Below, one piece after another: positions 10,501 to 21,806 of a stretch of DNA of 64,000 bases. Numbering within the stretch: the first letter of the stretch is position 1; each line of letters starts with the position of its first letter. The stretch comes from Cheilinus undulatus. Taxonomy: Eukaryota > Chordata > Actinopteri > Labriformes > Labridae. Position numbers and translations under genes: made by a program. A model generated the notes under the pieces. It had not been told where the DNA came from, searched no databases, and worked only from the letters and a program-made list of their open reading frames with translations. The stretch covers positions 33,587,732 through 33,651,731 of the forward strand of contig NC_054886.1 of NCBI RefSeq assembly GCF_018320785.1. Direction: 5' to 3'.

Positions 10501-13500
10501 AAATGGCAAAAATGTGTTAAAATTGGTGTTGATAAAATGATGAAAATGGATTATAATTAGGCTAAATTGGTGAAAAGTGGCAACTGTGTAATTTAAAAAT
10601 AATGTTCTTAGTTTTTCAAGGGAATCTGGAGACCTCTTTTCAGCATCACGTGACCCCTGAGGGGGCCTGACCTCATGGCTGACAACCATTGGTATAAATA
10701 ACCACATGAATGTGAAGTCTTGTTGATATTTCAGTGTTCTTTGTCAAAAACTTAAAAATATATATATAAATGATAGCAGATATAATCGATTACTACTTAA
10801 TTTATGTGGTTTTCTTTGTGTAAAGCTGTGGATATTGTATAAAAAACTTAGGAGATAATTTCCTGTTTGCACAGAATTCATACTGAAAATGATTTTTTGC
10901 TTCTTCATTTTGCAGCATTGTCCGCTGGTTTGCTCAAGAACTTGGGATCAAGCTGAATGAATTCATCATGGATGATGACAACACTTTTTACATGGTCCAC
11001 GGGATCAGAAAGAGGACATACGAAGTGAAAGCAAACCCAGACATCCTGAAGTACAACGTGGCAGACAGCGAGAGAGGAATGTCAGCTGACCAGCTGCTCC
11101 AGCACGCCTTAAAGAAGGTACTGAGGCTCAGAGGGAAGAAGAGAGAGAACATATGCTATTGTAGGAATAAGTGATGCTAAACTAAACTTTCTCAACATGC
11201 TGATCTTCTCCACAGGTAAAGGATGAAGTGGAGCAAAATGGTTGTAAAGCTGCCCTTCATAAGTTTGATCGCTTTTCTCTAAAGGTAAATGATATCTTGG
11301 TCTCAACATATATAACTTATATATACAGTCATGGACGAAAATATTGGGACCCCTGGAATTTTTCCAGAAAATACACCATTTCTCCCAGAAATTGTTGCAA
11401 TTACAAATGTTTTTGGTATACATGTGTTTATTTCCTTCATGTGCATTGGAATGACACAAAAAATCCGAAGAAAAAAGACAAAATTAACATAATTTTACAC
11501 AAAACTAAAAAAATGGGCCAGACAAAACTATTGTCCCCCTTTTAAAACTGTGGGTAAATCATTTTATTTCAAGCATGTGATGCTCATTTAAACTCACCTG
11601 TGGCAGTAACAGGTGCTGGCAATCTAGAAATCACACCTGAAGCCAGTTAGAATGTCTAAAAGTTGACTCAGCCTTTGTATTGTGTGCCTGTGTCACACCA
11701 AGCATGGAGCAGAGAAAGAGGAGCCAAGAACTGTCTGAGGACTTAAGAAGCAAAATTGTGGAAAAATATGAACAATCTCAAGGTTACAAGACCATCTCCA
11801 GAGATCTGAAATTCTTTTGTCCACTGTGTGTAATATAATCAAGAAGTTTATAACCCATGGAACTGTGGCTAATCTCCCTGGACGTGGATGGAAGAGAAAA
11901 ACTGACAAAAGAATGCAACGCAGGATAGTTGGAATGTTGGATAAACATCCTCAGTCAACTTTCACACAAATTCAGGCTGTCCTGCAGACTCAGGGTGCAA
12001 AAGTGTCAGCTGGGACCATACGTGGTCATCTGAATGAGATGAAGCGCTATGGCAGGAGACCGAGGAGAACCCCACCGCTGACAAAGAGACATAAAAAAGC
12101 CAGACTGGAGTTTGCAAAAATGTTCCTGAGTAAGCCTCAATCCTTCTGGGAGAACATTTTGTGGACAGATGAGACTAAGGTAGAGCTTTTTGGAAAAGCA
12201 CGTCATACAGAAAACAGAATGAGGCCTACAGAGAAAAGAACACAGTACCTACAGTCAAACATGGTGGAGGTTCAAGGATGTTTTGAGGTTATTTTGCTGC
12301 CTCTGGCGCTGGGTGCCTTGACTGTGTGCAAGGAATCATGAAATCTGGAGACTATCAAAAGATTTTGGGCCGCAATGTAGGGCCTAGTGTCAGAAAGATG
12401 GGTCTGGGTCAGAGGTCATGGGTGTTCCAGCAGGACAATGACCCCAAACATACCTCAGAAAGCACCAAGAAATGGTTGGAGACAAAGCTGGAGAGTTCTG
12501 AAGTGGCCAGCAATGAGTCCGGATCTAAATCCCACTGAACACCTATGAAGAGATCTCAAAACTGCTGTTGCAAGAAGCACCCTTCAAATCTGAGAGCAGT
12601 TTGCATAAGAAGAGTGGTCCAAAATTCCAGTTGAGAGGTGTCAGAAGCTTTTTGATGGTTATAGGAAGCGATTAGTCTCAGTTATTTTTTTCTGAGGTTG
12701 TGCAGCCAAATATTAAGTTGAGGGTGCCAATAATTTTGTCCGGCCCATTTTTTGATTTTTGTGTAAATTTATATCAATTTTGTCTTTTCTCTTCAGATTT
12801 TTTGTGTTGTTCCAATGCACGTAAAGGCAATAAACACATGTATGCCAAAAACATTTGTAATTGCAACAATTTCTGGGAGAAATGGTGTATTTTCTGGAAA
12901 AATTCCAGGGGTGCTAACATTTTCGTCCATGACTGTAATATCTTGGCGCTGTTTCCAGTGCAAATTGTTCTTGGGAATGAGGCTAGAGAACAACGTTTGG
13001 AGTAATAAGGTTTAAAGATTTTAGTCATCTTACATGAAGGACTGTCAAAAAAGCTAAAAGCCTTGTGTGTTGTGTCGACAGGAGTTTCTCACAGAGGAAG
13101 GTGAATTGAGTCCTGGGGCCTTGGATATGATCGGGGACTTGCTCAATGAACAGAGCCTCATGCATCTTGCACTGACAGAGGTGATATACGAGCAAAGCAG
13201 TGTCAACGACAAAGTAACGTAAGATCCCTCAATGGCCATTGCATTTTCATACGTCTGTAAAAATACTGTATTGTTGGTGTTGGTATTAACAGTTCTGAAC
13301 CCAGTCCAGTAGGGGTTAAAGGCCTGTCATCATGAAGGAACAGCCTAGCATGATGTAAACATGGAGTGGAATAGATTTAGGACTTCAGGAAGTTCTAGGT
13401 GGACGGAACTGGCGTCTTCTTCAACAAACTGTACTATCTGACAGCAAAATGCAAATAAGCAAGAAATGCATCTCAGCTTGTTACCAGCTGAGCTACTTTT

Positions 13501-16500
13501 ATTTACACTGGAGAGGGTGGAACAAACATGAAAAAATGGCTGTTCAACTTCTGGCACCTCCCAGGACCCTGTTTGCTCTGATGTTGTCAAAACCAGATAT
13601 ATATATATTTAATTAAAAAAAAAAAAAGATTAGAAACAAAATGTAATTCAGCGTAGTAGGGCCAACCTAAAGATGACATAATGAGAGTAAATCTGTTAAT
13701 TAATGAGCAACAAACTCAAAATTTGGGGGGAAAATTCTAATGTTTGAGATTATAATGTCATATATTTACAAGAAAGCCAGCTCAGAATTTCAGAGTATAA
13801 AAAGTTGGAAAATGTTTAAGAAAAACTCGATATTTTCAAGTTAAAAAAAATCTTAAATTTTGACATCAGAAACTCAAAAATATTTACATTTTTAAACCCA
13901 TAAAGTTACAACACAGTATTTCAAAAATCTGCAAGCAATCAAATTGAAAACAGTGGATGGATTTTTGACTCTATAATTCAGAAATGTAATGTTTTTTTAA
14001 TCTACATTTACGACTTTTAAAGTCACACTTCTAGTTTATTCTGTCATTGAATGACTTTTCAAACCCCACAGTTAGTTTGAAAAGTATTTTTTCTGTTTTT
14101 GTCATTGCGGCCCTAATAGACTGTTGTAGTAACGGATGATTTATAAGTAGATCTTTAACCACGTGTTTGTGGGCCTGTGATGTTGGGATTTTGTCTGTGA
14201 AAACTTTTAGATGGAAAATGGGAGAGAAACAAGTAAGTTCCCCTTCTCTGTTGGTTTCGTGGAAGCTGAGCAAGCTTCATTCGCACACTTAGGAAAGAAA
14301 GAGCAATGACTGTTGAATGACTTGTGCCCTAGAATTTAACAGGTATGAGAGGGCTGAGTGCTCAGAAGAGGAAGGACTGGATTGAACCAGTATTTTCTTG
14401 GCAAGTGAGCATGTTGACTTCCAAGAGATCAGACACGTTTAGAGTTGCCAAAGAGCATCATCACAGTTTCCAGATAATGATGTGGTGGCATGTACTTGGC
14501 ATAAATGACAGAGTGTAATAAATCTCTCCTGTCATGATCTTTGGGGGGTGTCATGAATGACAGACTGGGTTTTGGACCAACCGGACCAGTTATTTCCTGA
14601 GGAAGGCTCAGGACTTCTTGAATGTTTTTTGTTTTTTTTTTGTAATTTAAAATCTCACTCTTACCTTGCCCCGCTGATGATGATCCAGTCACTCTCATTG
14701 TGACAAGAAATCCGTGTCTTTTTAGAGATCCAGATCATTTGGCTGAGCTCAGCAGAGCTGTTTGTTTGGCTCCCAAGCAGCTCTTCATTTGCTAGCAGTT
14801 TAGGTTTTTAAACATGGATGAAATGACGACAAAGATTAGAGGAAGGAAAACTGGCACTCAAATAAGAGCTAGCTACAGTGGCTGACATTAAAGAGACTTT
14901 ATGCTGACAGGGTTTTCCATTAACAGCACATCATTACTCTGTCTGTGAAGGCTGATTCAGTTGATAGTATCTAACTGTTCCAATCAAAGGCATGTTTATT
15001 ACAAAACAAGGATTTTTTTCTATATGTGTAAGTGGCTAAGCTAGCCTCTTAGCACAGTACTCCATGCGCTCCCTTCATATAGCTAAGGAGGTCTGCAGGA
15101 CTGAATTAATCGTGATATTGATTGCCTCCACGGCTGGTAAAATTGGTGAAACTGTGCCAAAATGGCTTTTTTGTAAAGTATGAGGATTGTACACGATGTA
15201 TGTAGAAATTTTCAGCTGGTATTGGATCAGTAGCATTGGTGCTAGCATCCTGGCTAACAGTTCTCTCTTTTTTGGAGCTGAAAAGTGGGTCAAGCTGTTA
15301 ATTTTTAACCCCTTTGATCACTTTTTACATCAATTATTGTCACTTCTTTTTGGCACATTTCGCGCAACTTTTTAACCTTTGTTGCCTTCTATTTTGAACT
15401 CATTTGCCTTCTCTCCCCTTTTGACTTTTTTCTCGACACTTTTTGCACTTTTGCCTCTTTTGACCCATTATGCCATTTTTATACATCTCTGCAAACATCT
15501 TTCTTGGACATTTTTGTGGATTTTGCCAATTTTTTTGCCACTTTTTGACCATTTTGAGCCATTTTTTGCATATTTTTTCCCCCTAAATAGCCCAATTTTG
15601 CCACTTCTTTTTGCCATTTTTTGCTCTTTTTTTTGTCCTTTTATGCCCAATGTAGCCCATTTTTATCGTTCCAGACACTTTTTTTTACCGAATGTTTTTT
15701 GGCACATTTTTGCACCTTCTGCCACTTTTTGCACATTATCACCCATTTTTGCAACTTTTCACCCATTTTTTTTGTCATTTTCTAAACTTTTCCACATCTT
15801 CGTTTCCTGTTCCTTGCAGGTACGATGAAGTCACCGGAGGGACAGATCTCTTGACCACAGCCTTCCTCAGTGTCCTCGATGTCCCCATCCTCCTTAACTC
15901 TACAGTGAAACGAATCAGCCATTCAGAAGAAGGAGTAGTTGTATCCTATCAGTCAGGTGACCAGTCGTCTCTGACAGATCTATCTGCTGACACTGTCCTG
16001 GTAACTACCACAGCTAAAGCAGCCCTTTATATGGACTTTCAACCACCGCTCTGTGAAAATAAGATGGATGCCCTGAGGTGGGTCCACTATGAGAGCTCCA
16101 CTAAAATCCTCCTCACATTCAGTAAGAAGTTCTGGGAGGAGGACGGCATCAGAGGAGGGAAGAGCATCACAGATGGACCGTCTCGTTTCATCTACTATCC
16201 CAGCCACAGCTTCCCCAACAATGAGAACATCGGGGTCCTGCTGGCGTCCTACACCTGGTCTGATGACTCCCTCCTCTTCTTGGGTGCAAGTGATGAAGAC
16301 CTGAAGGATATGGCTCTGAGAGATTTGGAGAAGATCCATGGTAGTCATGTCAGGGATCTGTGCACAGGGGTGGTTGTAAAGAAGTGGAGTACAGACCCTT
16401 ACAGCTATGGTGCCTTTGCTCTTTTTGCACCCTACCAGCACTTAGAGTACGCAAGGGAGCTCTTCCGAAATGAAGGCAGGGTTTACTTTGCTGGAGAACA

Positions 16501-16621
16501 CACAGCGTTCCCCCATGCTTGGATCGAGACAGCCATGAAATCTGCTATAAGAGCTGCTACCAAAATTAGCAATGCGGTGCAGAGAGAGTTCTTAGAAACT
16601 CAACAAAGAGATGAGCTGTAA
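7551..16621 (+). CDS. L-amino-acid oxidase 1 (secretory, FAD-dependent; IL4I1-like)
   Basis: Seven coding exons join in frame: 7551-7581, 8116-8339, 8690-8802, 10916-11117, 11216-11284, 13082-13218 and 15820-16621, giving 525 residues with GT-AG junctions. A signal peptide spans residues 1 to about 28. The FAD dinucleotide motif GAGAAG is at 67-72, followed by EASGRVGGR (90-98) and GAMRIP with R117, the family's substrate-carboxylate arginine. [13 protein letters not shown] lies around W448, and [14 protein letters not shown] around 484-497. The family oxidises L-amino acids to keto acids, NH3 and H2O2, and fish members are defence enzymes. The last four residues are RDEL, an ER-retention-type signal. 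Position 113 is Phe, where copy 2 has Leu. Intron 5 carries a Tc1 insertion and introns 3 and 6 carry repeats, but the coding sequence is intact. The start was chosen because it leads directly into the signal peptide; this exon is conserved in copy 2. Confidence 0.93.
8957..9513. repeat. Inverted-repeat element with 'aactaaaact' array (LAAO-1 intron 3)
   Basis: The element starts 'caaggttattat' and ends with the near complement 'atcataaccttg'. Between the ends are many A-rich 'aactaaaactaa' repeats. Copy 2 has it at 28120-28682, so it predates the duplication. It is probably a non-autonomous DNA transposon; the superfamily is not assigned. Confidence 0.6.
9830..10695 (+). mobile_element. hAT-like non-autonomous element with internal short repeats
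   Basis: The right part ('gggaatctggagacc' to 'gctgacaaccattgg') and the interior, made of degenerate 'aaaatgggcaaaa' and 'agtggcaaaa' units, match the hAT element bounded at 17031-17821. The left end is decayed. A homologue is in copy 2 intron 3 (28990-29897). Open frames here are by-products of the repeat. Confidence 0.55.
11326..12935 (+). mobile_element. Tc1-type transposon in LAAO-1 intron 5
   Basis: The element is 1610 bp, flanked by TA on both sides. Its long terminal inverted repeats begin CAGTCATGGACGAAAATATT and carry 'ttccagaaaatacaccattt'. Intron 5 of LAAO-2 (30492-30675) lacks it, so it inserted after the duplication. The element sits between two coding exons on the same strand as the gene. 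Confidence 0.92.
11704..12695 (+). pseudogene. Decayed Tc1 transposase
   Basis: The start ([14 protein letters not shown]) leads into an N-terminal helix-turn-helix region, but the frame shifts near 11815. The next frame (11817-12341) has the DNA-binding part and [11 protein letters not shown], the first catalytic Asp. Another shift leads to [13 protein letters not shown] with the second Asp. The third acidic motif ([10 protein letters not shown]) is in yet another frame and is followed by a stop. The expected C-terminus ([10 protein letters not shown]) is still readable to about 12695. At least three frame breaks make it non-functional. Confidence 0.9.
13337..15300. other. LAAO-1 intron 6, unit-specific insert; no gene
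   Basis: Intron 6 is 2.6 kb here and 1.37 kb in copy 2. Homology to copy 2 is interrupted at about 13337-13965 and again from about 14230. The stretch is AT-rich, with an A-run at 13613-13627. Open frames on the minus strand (for example 13345-13590 and 14429-14698) have no recognisable domain. Confidence 0.5.
15300..15812 (-). repeat. T-rich 'tttttgccact' array, hAT-family interior (LAAO-1 intron 6)
   Basis: Degenerate repeats of 'ttttgccactttt', 'gcacatttttgcacc' and 'gcccatttt' are the complement of the 'aaaagtggcaaaaatggg' units inside the hAT element at 17031-17821. Copy 2 has a longer version at about 31220-32160. It keeps a long open frame through the intron that runs into exon 7, but the 'tccttgcag' acceptor at 15811-15819 shows that this part is intronic. 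Confidence 0.6.
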
Positions 16622-17030
16622 GGGTTCAGAGGGTTCAGCTCACATGAAAAAGGAAGAATTCCTGTGATTCCATATAACCAAGAAACTAATTTAGTAAAAC
16701 TAACAGAGTTTGGTAGGGAAAAGGGTTGCTTGGAAATCTTGACTCTTGCTTATTTGGTGGTATGATCACTACTGACTTTTACTTAAGATGACAATTTCCT
16801 CTGCTCAACTAATGCAGGTAACCCTCTGGGCCCTAAGCTATTTCTAATCATTTTTTTCTCCTGGACTTGAGCTCTAAATGTCCTTTTTTCAGGCCAACCT
16901 GGGCTTTAAGAAAATATGAGCTGCCATTATGTTGCTTCAGTTTTTTAAAAAGTTTTGGGACTATAAAGACAAAAGAAAAAACGTAATGGAAATTAAAGTC
17001 AAAGATGTTTTTATGTGACACACAGTAGAC

Positions 17031-17821
17031 CAGGGGTTCTCAACCTTTTCAGCCCGGGACCCTAAAAATATAGGTTTCAGAGACCGGGGACCCCCACTGC
17101 ACCTGAAGGTGGTTGAACACATTCAAGAACAGTCATGTGGAGACAAGGCTGCCCATAAAAGGGATAAAGGGGGAGGTTTTTGGGATCCAGCCAGACCGGG
17201 GGCCAGCACAATCATGGTCCATTGTGAAGTTAAGCTTAAAATGAAATAACTTTTGTTAAAAACATATTTAAAATGGGTAAAAGATGTTGCTTAATTTAGT
17301 GAATAATGGAAAAAAATGGTGGAAAAGGTGTTGAAATTGGATTTTTTTTTAATGAATGGGTACAAAAAGTGGTAAAAGGGGATTAAAAAGTGGCTGAATT
17401 AGCTTTAAAGTGCAAAAAAATGAGGGAAAGTAGGCAGACTGGGATGAAAAATTAAAGTAAATTGGCAAAAATGGGTTCACTGTGGTTAAAATGGGCAAAA
17501 AGGGGTGTAAAAAGTCGTTAATAGTGGCAATAATGAGGCAACAATGGGTAGAAAGTGGCAAGAATTGGTTTAGAAGTGACAAAAACAGGCAGACAAAGTG
17601 GTGGAAAGGGTATAAAATTTACACAGACGGTTCTAAGGGGCAAAATGTGCTAAAATTGGCAACATTGATGTTTAATAGTGATGAAAAATGGTTAAAAATT
17701 GGTCAAATTGGCAGTGTAATTTAAAAAAATATTCTTAGTTTTATTTAAGGCATCTGGAGACCCCCTCTCGGTGTCTCGCAACCCCCAATGGTGTTCCCAA
17801 CCCCAAGGTTGAGAACCACTG
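17031..17821 (+). mobile_element. hAT-type MITE with exact 8-bp target duplication
   Basis: The terminal inverted repeats are CAGGGGTTCTCAACCTT at the left and AAGGTTGAGAACCACTG at the right. The flanks are identical 8-mers CAGTAGAC (17023-17030 and 17822-17829). The LAAO-2 3' flank carries the uninterrupted site 'cacagtggacaacaatg' near 33240. The interior is a set of degenerate 'aaaatgggcaaaa' units with no transposase. CAGNGGTTCTCAA ends and 8-bp duplications are classic for hAT elements. Confidence 0.93.
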
Positions 17822-18121
17822 CAGTAGACAATAATGACTAAGAACGTATTCACTCATCTCTTGGGGACCAAAAAAAAAAAAAAAAAAAAATCACTCTGTG
17901 ACAAAACATCTTCAAAATATTCACATTTTTACAAAAACATCCTTGCACCTCTTTGTCTTTAAAGCTGTTCCTGTCTGCAGAGACACAGAGGAACAATGCA
18001 TTGTGAGAACTCAATATGGCAGTGAATGCTAAAGCTAAAGCTAACAGCAGATTTGTTTAAAAAAATGCTAAAAAAAAAATATCAAAAGACATTCAATTTC
18101 AGAGTTATTGATCTGGATTTA

Positions 18122-19149
18122 CAGTTTTTCTCAGTCACTTTGGTACATTTCTCAGATCAGAATTGAAATTCTCAAAACTACTTGTTCAATCTTCACATCA
18201 TTGTGTCACTTGTGCACTTCAAAAAAGCAGTTTTTTCATTTCTTTGAACAAGTTGCAAGTGCTTTGGTACATCCATGCAAATGATTATGTACAATTATCT
18301 GCTGTTTCCTACATTATCAATTGCTTATGTCATGGTCATCAAAATGTATTGGTCTCACCCCCCACAACATTTAGGCATTAGTTCATCGCATAAATCTTTA
18401 CATGCAACATGGTTGAACAAGTTGTCGTAATATGTCAAGCATATTTCTATACATTTCCTTTAGACTTTTTTTCTAAATGTGTCCTGAATTGGTGAATCTT
18501 GACTTTCTCTAACAAAGGGAAAAGTGTGAAGCAGAGGCTGGATAAGACACTCTAAAAGATTCTTTCCACGCTGCATTGCAAGCAAAGATATTTGTTGTGA
18601 TGTGGATGAGGATTTGAGGCCCAAAAGACAGGAACGTCAGGAGGTGAAAGAAGGCTGCACTGTAATTCCTACGGCACTGCATGTACAGTTTTCCCTAAGG
18701 AGATTGTCCTTTTTTTTTTCTTTGTGCTGTGCGGTGCTGTCTTTTCCTTTCTGCGTCACAATGACCTCATTTGTCAACAAATTACAGTAAAAGAGTAAAT
18801 GTGAAGCTTGTCCAGTCTCTCCCACATAAACTAAGGTGTAACTGACAGTTCACAATAATTGTCATAAAAACTTTAGCCATAGTTTACATCAGAACATCCC
18901 TCCAGAGTACTGTTATACTGACAACATGACTAAGCAATCTGACTGTCTTATCCGTACACAGTGACACAAGCACTTGTCATTCTGATGGCACTGACAGAGA
19001 TGAACTAAGGACTTTGAGGGAGAGACTGGCTTTTGCAGGTAATCCATGGTGTTTTGCTATTTGTACAAACTGTTTTGAGAAATGCGCTTACTGTTTTGCA
19101 AATGTCGAGGATGATTTGAGAAATGTACCAAAGCGACTGAGAAAAACTG
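18122..19149. mobile_element. TA-target non-autonomous element in LAAO-1 3' flank
   Basis: The inverted ends are CAGTTTTTCTCAGTCACTTT on the left and the complement of CAGTTTTTCTCAGTCGCTTT on the right, flanked by TA (18120-18121 and 19150-19151). The empty site is seen at about 33635 and, more clearly, at 46842 ('gatttaacattcaaatg'). At 1028 bp and with no transposase, it is probably a Tc1/mariner-superfamily derivative. Confidence 0.8.
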
Positions 19150-19672
19150 TAAGATTCAAATGCCCCAGAAAGTCACCTAAGTTCCAGGCTCAACCGAAAG
19201 GCCTCTGAGAGGGCTACGAAAGCATGGATAGCGTCATTAGAGAAACCAAACAGAGCCCTTCCAGAGGGTAAAAAAAGTAAGTGGCTACAATTTATGGTTC
19301 AAAAGTTATTTAACTCTAAATAACCTGTGTGTCTCAGAGGGTTAAAACAACAAGAAATTTGGCCACGTCCATGCCAGAGAGATAAAGAAGTGAAAAATTA
19401 ATATAAAAAAGTTTTACAGCTGAGCAAAATAAAAGTGCAGTCTAAAAAAACGCTAAAAAGATGGTGTTCTTCACACAAAACGAATGAAAAACAGTTATCA
19501 TGAGTTGATTAAATCAATGATTTTTGTTTTATATATACTTTTTGATGTACTTTGTCTAGGTGTGCCTAGAACTACAGTATAAATGTGTACTGCTGTCTTT
19601 GTTGTTGTTTTTAATTATTTCTTTTTTTGCTGAAACTCTCATCTACACAGAAAATTTATCTTTTTAAGCTTT

Positions 19673-19678
19673 AATAAA
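19673..19678 (+). terminator. Candidate polyadenylation signal AATAAA (LAAO-1)
   Basis: AATAAA lies inside 'agctttaataaaga' and is preserved in LAAO-2 (about 34146) and in the orphan copy (about 47368). It is the first canonical signal conserved in all three copies. Confidence 0.45.
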
Positions 19679-19772
19679 GACATGGTCTTTGAAAAACAAC
19701 CTGACTTCATGCCTTTTTTTAAAAAAGCACAATTCAATAAGGTCCCTTATATACCATCAAGTTAGACAGATA

Positions 19773-19902
19773 CAGTGCTTAACAAATGTATTAGACCACC
19801 ACCCAAAGTAAGGTTTATGCCACAGCTGCCCTAAATTAACAGCATTGGTAATTACCAATATATATATATAATATAATATTATATATATATATATATATAT
19901 AG
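19773..19902. mobile_element. Tc1/mariner MITE end fragment and (TA)n tract
   Basis: CAGTGCTTAACAAATGTATT followed by an inverted copy of the right end of the MITE at 6539-7080, then a TA-rich microsatellite (19859-19902). It lies close to the junction between LAAO units 1 and 2. Confidence 0.6.
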
Positions 19903-20089
19903 ACAGTCAGTTAACCTGTCAGTTAGCCACCTAAGAAACTTCATCAAACTTCCTTTTTTAATTCTAGCCAATAGCTGTTCAAATCAGTTTCTGTCATTAT
20001 GTTGATCCATGCAACAAGAAATTTTCCAGTTTTTAACTCTATTCTTGCTTCAACTATGAAGTTATTTAACAGAAACCCAAACTGTGCTT

Positions 20090-20480
20090 TTGTGATGCGT
20101 AGTGGTTGAACTGATTCATTTCCCAGAAGACACAGTTAAGGAGTTACTGCGAGTTTTCCCAGCAACTCCTTCCAAAAAGGGAAGAACTACAGGGCGCTCC
20201 CAAATAGTGTGTATGAATGTGACGAGTTCCTCCTTACATTTACAACATTTTCTCTCTTGTGTCAGACCCATCCTAAATAACTTTAATGGAGTATGATAGT
20301 ACCTATGTATAATTTTATAGTGAGTAAATTTACTCCTTATATCTCTTGAAGCCCAACCAATGTTGGATATTATGACTGCATTCTCCCTAACAGCCTTTCC
20401 TACATCTTATTGCCAAATTAATCTCAGGTTCTTGCACTTTCCCCCCTTTAAATGTATGGGGTTTTTTTTAGCTGAACATA
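20090..20480 (-). mobile_element. L1/Tx1-type LINE ORF2 C-terminal fragment
   Basis: The minus strand reads YHTPLKLFRMGL, then CCKCKEELVTFIHTIWERPV with a C-x2-C...H cluster, then VVLPF. This is the familiar C-terminal zinc-knuckle-like region of L1/Tx1 ORF2 proteins. It is short, degenerate and broken. It fills the gap between the end of unit 1 homology and the start of unit 2. Confidence 0.6.
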
Positions 20481-21636
20481 TTGAATATTTTCCTAAATCT
20501 ACCTGCAGCTACAAAGAACATTTTGCAACTGTTTCATCCTGGCAAAGCCAATTCCATAGTAAGGAAAATGTCATTAATGTGGAAGACTGTTGAAATGCTC
20601 TGATGAAAAAATAGTTCTATGTATCTTTACTGAACCTTTACAAATCCACCCTTTTATTTTTGGCACCAGTCATGCCTGGTTTGTGTGGAGTTTTTTTGTG
20701 TTTATCACCCCAGAACTCTTTTATAGTCTGCAACATTTTTAAATCCCCATGTTCCTCACAACCCACTATTTGCATGTCCAGTTTAAAAATCTACAGATAG
20801 TTGAGGTAAAGACTTTGACATTCTGGAGGAGAGAACATGTGACATTTTAACCACATTTCACTATCTGACCACCTCCTTCATTAGGAAATCTGACACACAC
20901 ATCTACGTCATTTTTCAGTTATTTACTCTTTTTTAATGCAACATTTTGGATGAAAATAAAAAACATGTGACAGAAAATCAATTGAACAAAACAAAAATGT
21001 TGGTTTCTCATGTGTTATCATTGACTTTTCTTATTCCAGGCACCCATCCTTGACCCTCTGATAATAAAACTGTGACCCACTTTGGGACTCAACCTCCTGG
21101 TTGAGAACCACATGCTCAGGTGACACACCTGTATCAGGTAAATAGTTGGAATTAAACTCTGTGTGTGGTTCTAGAGAAGATTTTAAGTCTCTTTGAAGAG
21201 GCAGATATTCTAGGCGACACACCTTTAGCCGTTAACTACTTGGTAAACACTTGTATGATAATAAACCCGAAGCTACCCAGCTATTTTAAAGATTATTCTG
21301 TGTTATATTTCTCTGTTAGGTTTATTGTGGTAGTGATCTTGTGAAATTAGGGAAACACTCATTAATATTTACTTGGGGATTTTACTAGTAATAAAAGATA
21401 AATAGCTATGGTCACCTAATCATGGAGATTAATGACAACGAAGAAGTTGATAAGGAAATCAGATCAAACCTAGGAATTTCTCTGGTAGCTGGAGAGGTGT
21501 AAGTTCACATGGTTGTTGCCAAAGAGTTCTGAACGCCCTCCTGCACTCCTTTATCTGGAACAGCCACACACTTTAACAGCTCTCTGTTGGTGCTTATCCA
21601 CAGGATCATGTTTGTGCACGTTCAGAATAACATGAA

Positions 21637-21806
21637 AAGGTGCGCCTGTAGTCGAGCGGTTAAGGCGCGCGCCATAAACACAGGCGACCCGGGTTCAAAT
21701 CTAGCCCATGGCACCATTTCCTGCATGTCTCTCCCTGTTTCTGACTCTATCCACCATCCTATCAAATAAAGGCAAAAAGGCCAAAAATAAATCTTAAAAA
21801 AAAAAG
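21637..21806 (+). mobile_element. tRNA-derived SINE
   Basis: The head is tRNA-like, with A box TAGTCGAGCGG (21649-21659) and B box GGTTCAAATCT (21692-21702). An unrelated body and an A-rich tail follow. The flanks are near-identical 11-mers AATAACATGAA (21626-21636) and AATAGCATGAA (21807-21817), typical of LINE-mediated insertion. Unit 1 lacks it at about 2010. A genuine tRNA gene is unlikely, because the 3' half does not close an acceptor stem before the body begins. Confidence 0.88.

Larger units (their letters stand above)
16622..19678 (+). other. LAAO-1 3' untranslated region/flank (predicted)
   Basis: The sequence after the stop is shared with LAAO-2 (32987-34151). Apart from the hAT and TA-target insertions it runs to a conserved 'agctttaataaagacatgg'. 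Removing the two insertions leaves about 1.2 kb, like copy 2. It could be a single 3' UTR, or it may terminate earlier. Confidence 0.45.
897..20527 (+). repeat. Tandem duplication unit 1 (LAAO-1 unit)
   Basis: From about 897 this block is collinear with the block from 20528: the strings 'aactgtttcat' and 'gccaattccatag' begin both copies. It holds the LAAO-1 gene, its promoter and its 3' flank. Collinearity is lost near 19770, where the shared string 'accatcaagttagacagat' ends and a Tc1-type repeat end and an L1-type fragment follow, up to the start of unit 2. The copies differ mainly by transposon insertions, which is why this unit is longer. Breakpoints were read by eye and may be off by a few bases. 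Confidence 0.85.

Noticed and set aside
15379..15828. 149-codon frame rich in Phe/Leu, and the extended 309-codon frame from 15692
   Set aside because: They read the T-rich repeat of intron 6. The acceptor 'tccttgcag' at 15819 and the phase of exon 6 show that coding resumes only at 15820; the same holds for 31879-32193 in copy 2.
15980..16441. 153-codon minus-strand frame opposite LAAO-1 exon 7, and its copy at 32414-32806
   Set aside because: Antisense shadow of a conserved coding exon; it has no domain of its own.
21641..21712. Possible tRNA gene
   Set aside because: A and B boxes are present, but the sequence continues into a SINE body with an A tail and target duplication, and no acceptor stem closes.
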